In this document: in pieces, positions 63,412 to 64,000 of the stretch
Layout: every line of letters begins with the position of its first letter
How positions within the stretch are numbered: the first letter of the stretch is position 1
Assembly: GCA_016708315.1 (NCBI GenBank)
Contig: JADJGC010000009.1
Location: 41,314 to 105,313, forward strand
Length of the DNA stretch: 64,000 nucleotides
From: a bacterium
Lineage (GTDB): Bacteria > Zixibacteria > MSB-5A5 > CAIYYT01
Direction of reading: 5' to 3'
Notes under the pieces: generated by a model
Told to the model about the DNA's origin: nothing
Database searches by the model: none
The model's input: only the letters and a program-made list of their open reading frames with translations
Made by a program: the position numbers and the translations under genes

Positions 63412-64000
63412 ATGTCACGAACCGAACAGTTGGAAAAGACCAAGGGCAGTCAGCATTGGCTGCAGTTAGCTGTCAACTCGAATCCGAATTCACTCGACGC
63501 CAAGATCAGAGCCGCGCTCGCTTTGAAAGGCGACGAATCGATTGTCTGGCGCTCGCCGCTCGAAAATGATAAATACTCGGAGTACAGCGACCAGCAATTT
63601 CTTAAGGCCGTCGGACTTGAGGACAAACTTGGCCGCCGGTCGCTGGAATCGTTTTGGCCGCATCGTGGTCCGGTTTGGGATGGTCTTGCGACAACCAGTC
63701 GCGGTGATGTCATTCTCGTCGAAGCCAAGGCTCACCTTGGCGAAATAGTCTCGCCTGCTTGCGGTGCGAGTGAACCGGCGATGAGTTTGATTCGCAAGAG
63801 TCTAAACGAGACGCGCGAATTTATGGGAGTGACGGGCGGTTCCGATTGGGCAGGCACATACTATCAATACACCAATCGACTTGCGCATCTGTATCTGTTG
63901 CGTGTGCTCAACGATATTCCGGCTTGGCTGGTGTTTGTATACTTCCTCAATGCACAGGATGTCGATGGGCCGACCACCATTCAGGAATGGAAGAATAAGA
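63412..64000 (+). CDS. PD-(D/E)XK nuclease-like protein (partial, runs off the window)
   Basis: An open frame starts at the ATG at 63412, preceded by AAGGGAGGAAAA, and has no stop before the window edge. At least 196 residues are visible. The stretch SRGDVILVEAKAHLGE fits a D-x(n)-E-x-K nuclease core, followed by a conserved-looking SLNETREFMGVTGGSDW and TNRLAHLYLLRVL. Proteins of this kind are seen as uncharacterised single genes, sometimes within defence islands. The C-terminus is not visible, so the family is uncertain. Confidence 0.65.
   Translation, partial: MSRTEQLEKTKGSQHWLQLAVNSNPNSLDAKIRAALALKGDESIVWRSPLENDKYSEYSDQQFLKAVGLEDKLGRRSLESFWPHRGPVWDGLATTSRGDVILVEAKAHLGEIVSPACGASEPAMSLIRKSLNETREFMGVTGGSDWAGTYYQYTNRLAHLYLLRVLNDIPAWLVFVYFLNAQDVDGPTTIQEWKNK

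Overview
The window looks like a piece of chromosome from an uncultivated Gram-negative bacterium of the FCB superphylum type. A secreted protein ends in an FPNPFNPTT-type C-terminal sorting domain, as is common in Zixibacteria, Ignavibacteria, Marinimicrobia and KSB1-like lineages. There are also beta-barrel porins, an Mla-type lipid transport operon and an LpxD-like acyltransferase. The phylum is an inference from these traits. There is no rRNA, no CRISPR array, no transposase and no phage gene.

Layout. 0-11.3 kb: a membrane Ser/Thr kinase with a propeller domain (+), then a compact minus-strand run of gcvT, comB, a peptidase-MA/TPR gene broken by an in-frame TAG, a BatA/VWA protein, an ABC-F ATPase and a flavodoxin-fold reductase. 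11.4-22.3 kb: TerC, an LpxD-like acyltransferase beside a frameshifted polysaccharide deacetylase, DinB, a T9SS-like secreted protein, a DUF134/NifX-like pair, a peroxiredoxin, a multihaem lipoprotein and an MddA-like methyltransferase, followed by about 0.9 kb with no credible gene. 22.3-32 kb: aconitase, frameshifted pheA, dispersed palindromic repeats, frameshifted bioY, a VOC protein, an MFS carrier and an ABC-2 exporter. 32-42.3 kb: a chemoreceptor array on the minus strand that repeats an MCP-CheW unit. It has two intact MCPs, two intact and near-identical CheWs, two broken MCPs and one CheW relic with an internal deletion. 42.4-48.8 kb: two outer-membrane barrels, mlaD-mlaF-mlaE with an upstream lipoprotein, and DedA. 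48.9-51.8 kb: a VIT1-type transporter, a 36-residue Lys-rich protein, two tRNA-Lys genes, a frameshifted CDF transporter and a PfkB kinase. 52.0-54.7 kb: the most interesting locus. 54.7-64 kb: a CDP-alcohol phosphatidyltransferase, glnA, a C1B peptidase, an S41 peptidase, DinB, a lipoprotein serpin, an NmrA-like protein and a truncated nuclease-like gene.

The candidate new system is a plus-strand island at 52.06-54.72 kb. A near-consensus promoter drives a radical SAM/SPASM protein. A 30-codon gene overlaps that protein's stop by ATGA and encodes a short peptide with a K-P-C-P-C-Y motif. It is followed by a perfect 10-bp terminator-like hairpin and a second radical SAM/SPASM protein. This is the architecture of a RiPP (ribosomally made, modified peptide) cassette. 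I do not recognise the precursor as a member of a named family.

Quality caution. At least eight genes carry frameshifts. Where I can reconstruct the missing base, it is nearly always one base lost from a short homopolymer. Several 'broken' genes are therefore probably intact in the organism and damaged in the sequence as given. TAG is used as an ordinary stop in other genes here, so the in-frame TAG at 8502-8504 is not evidence of recoding.
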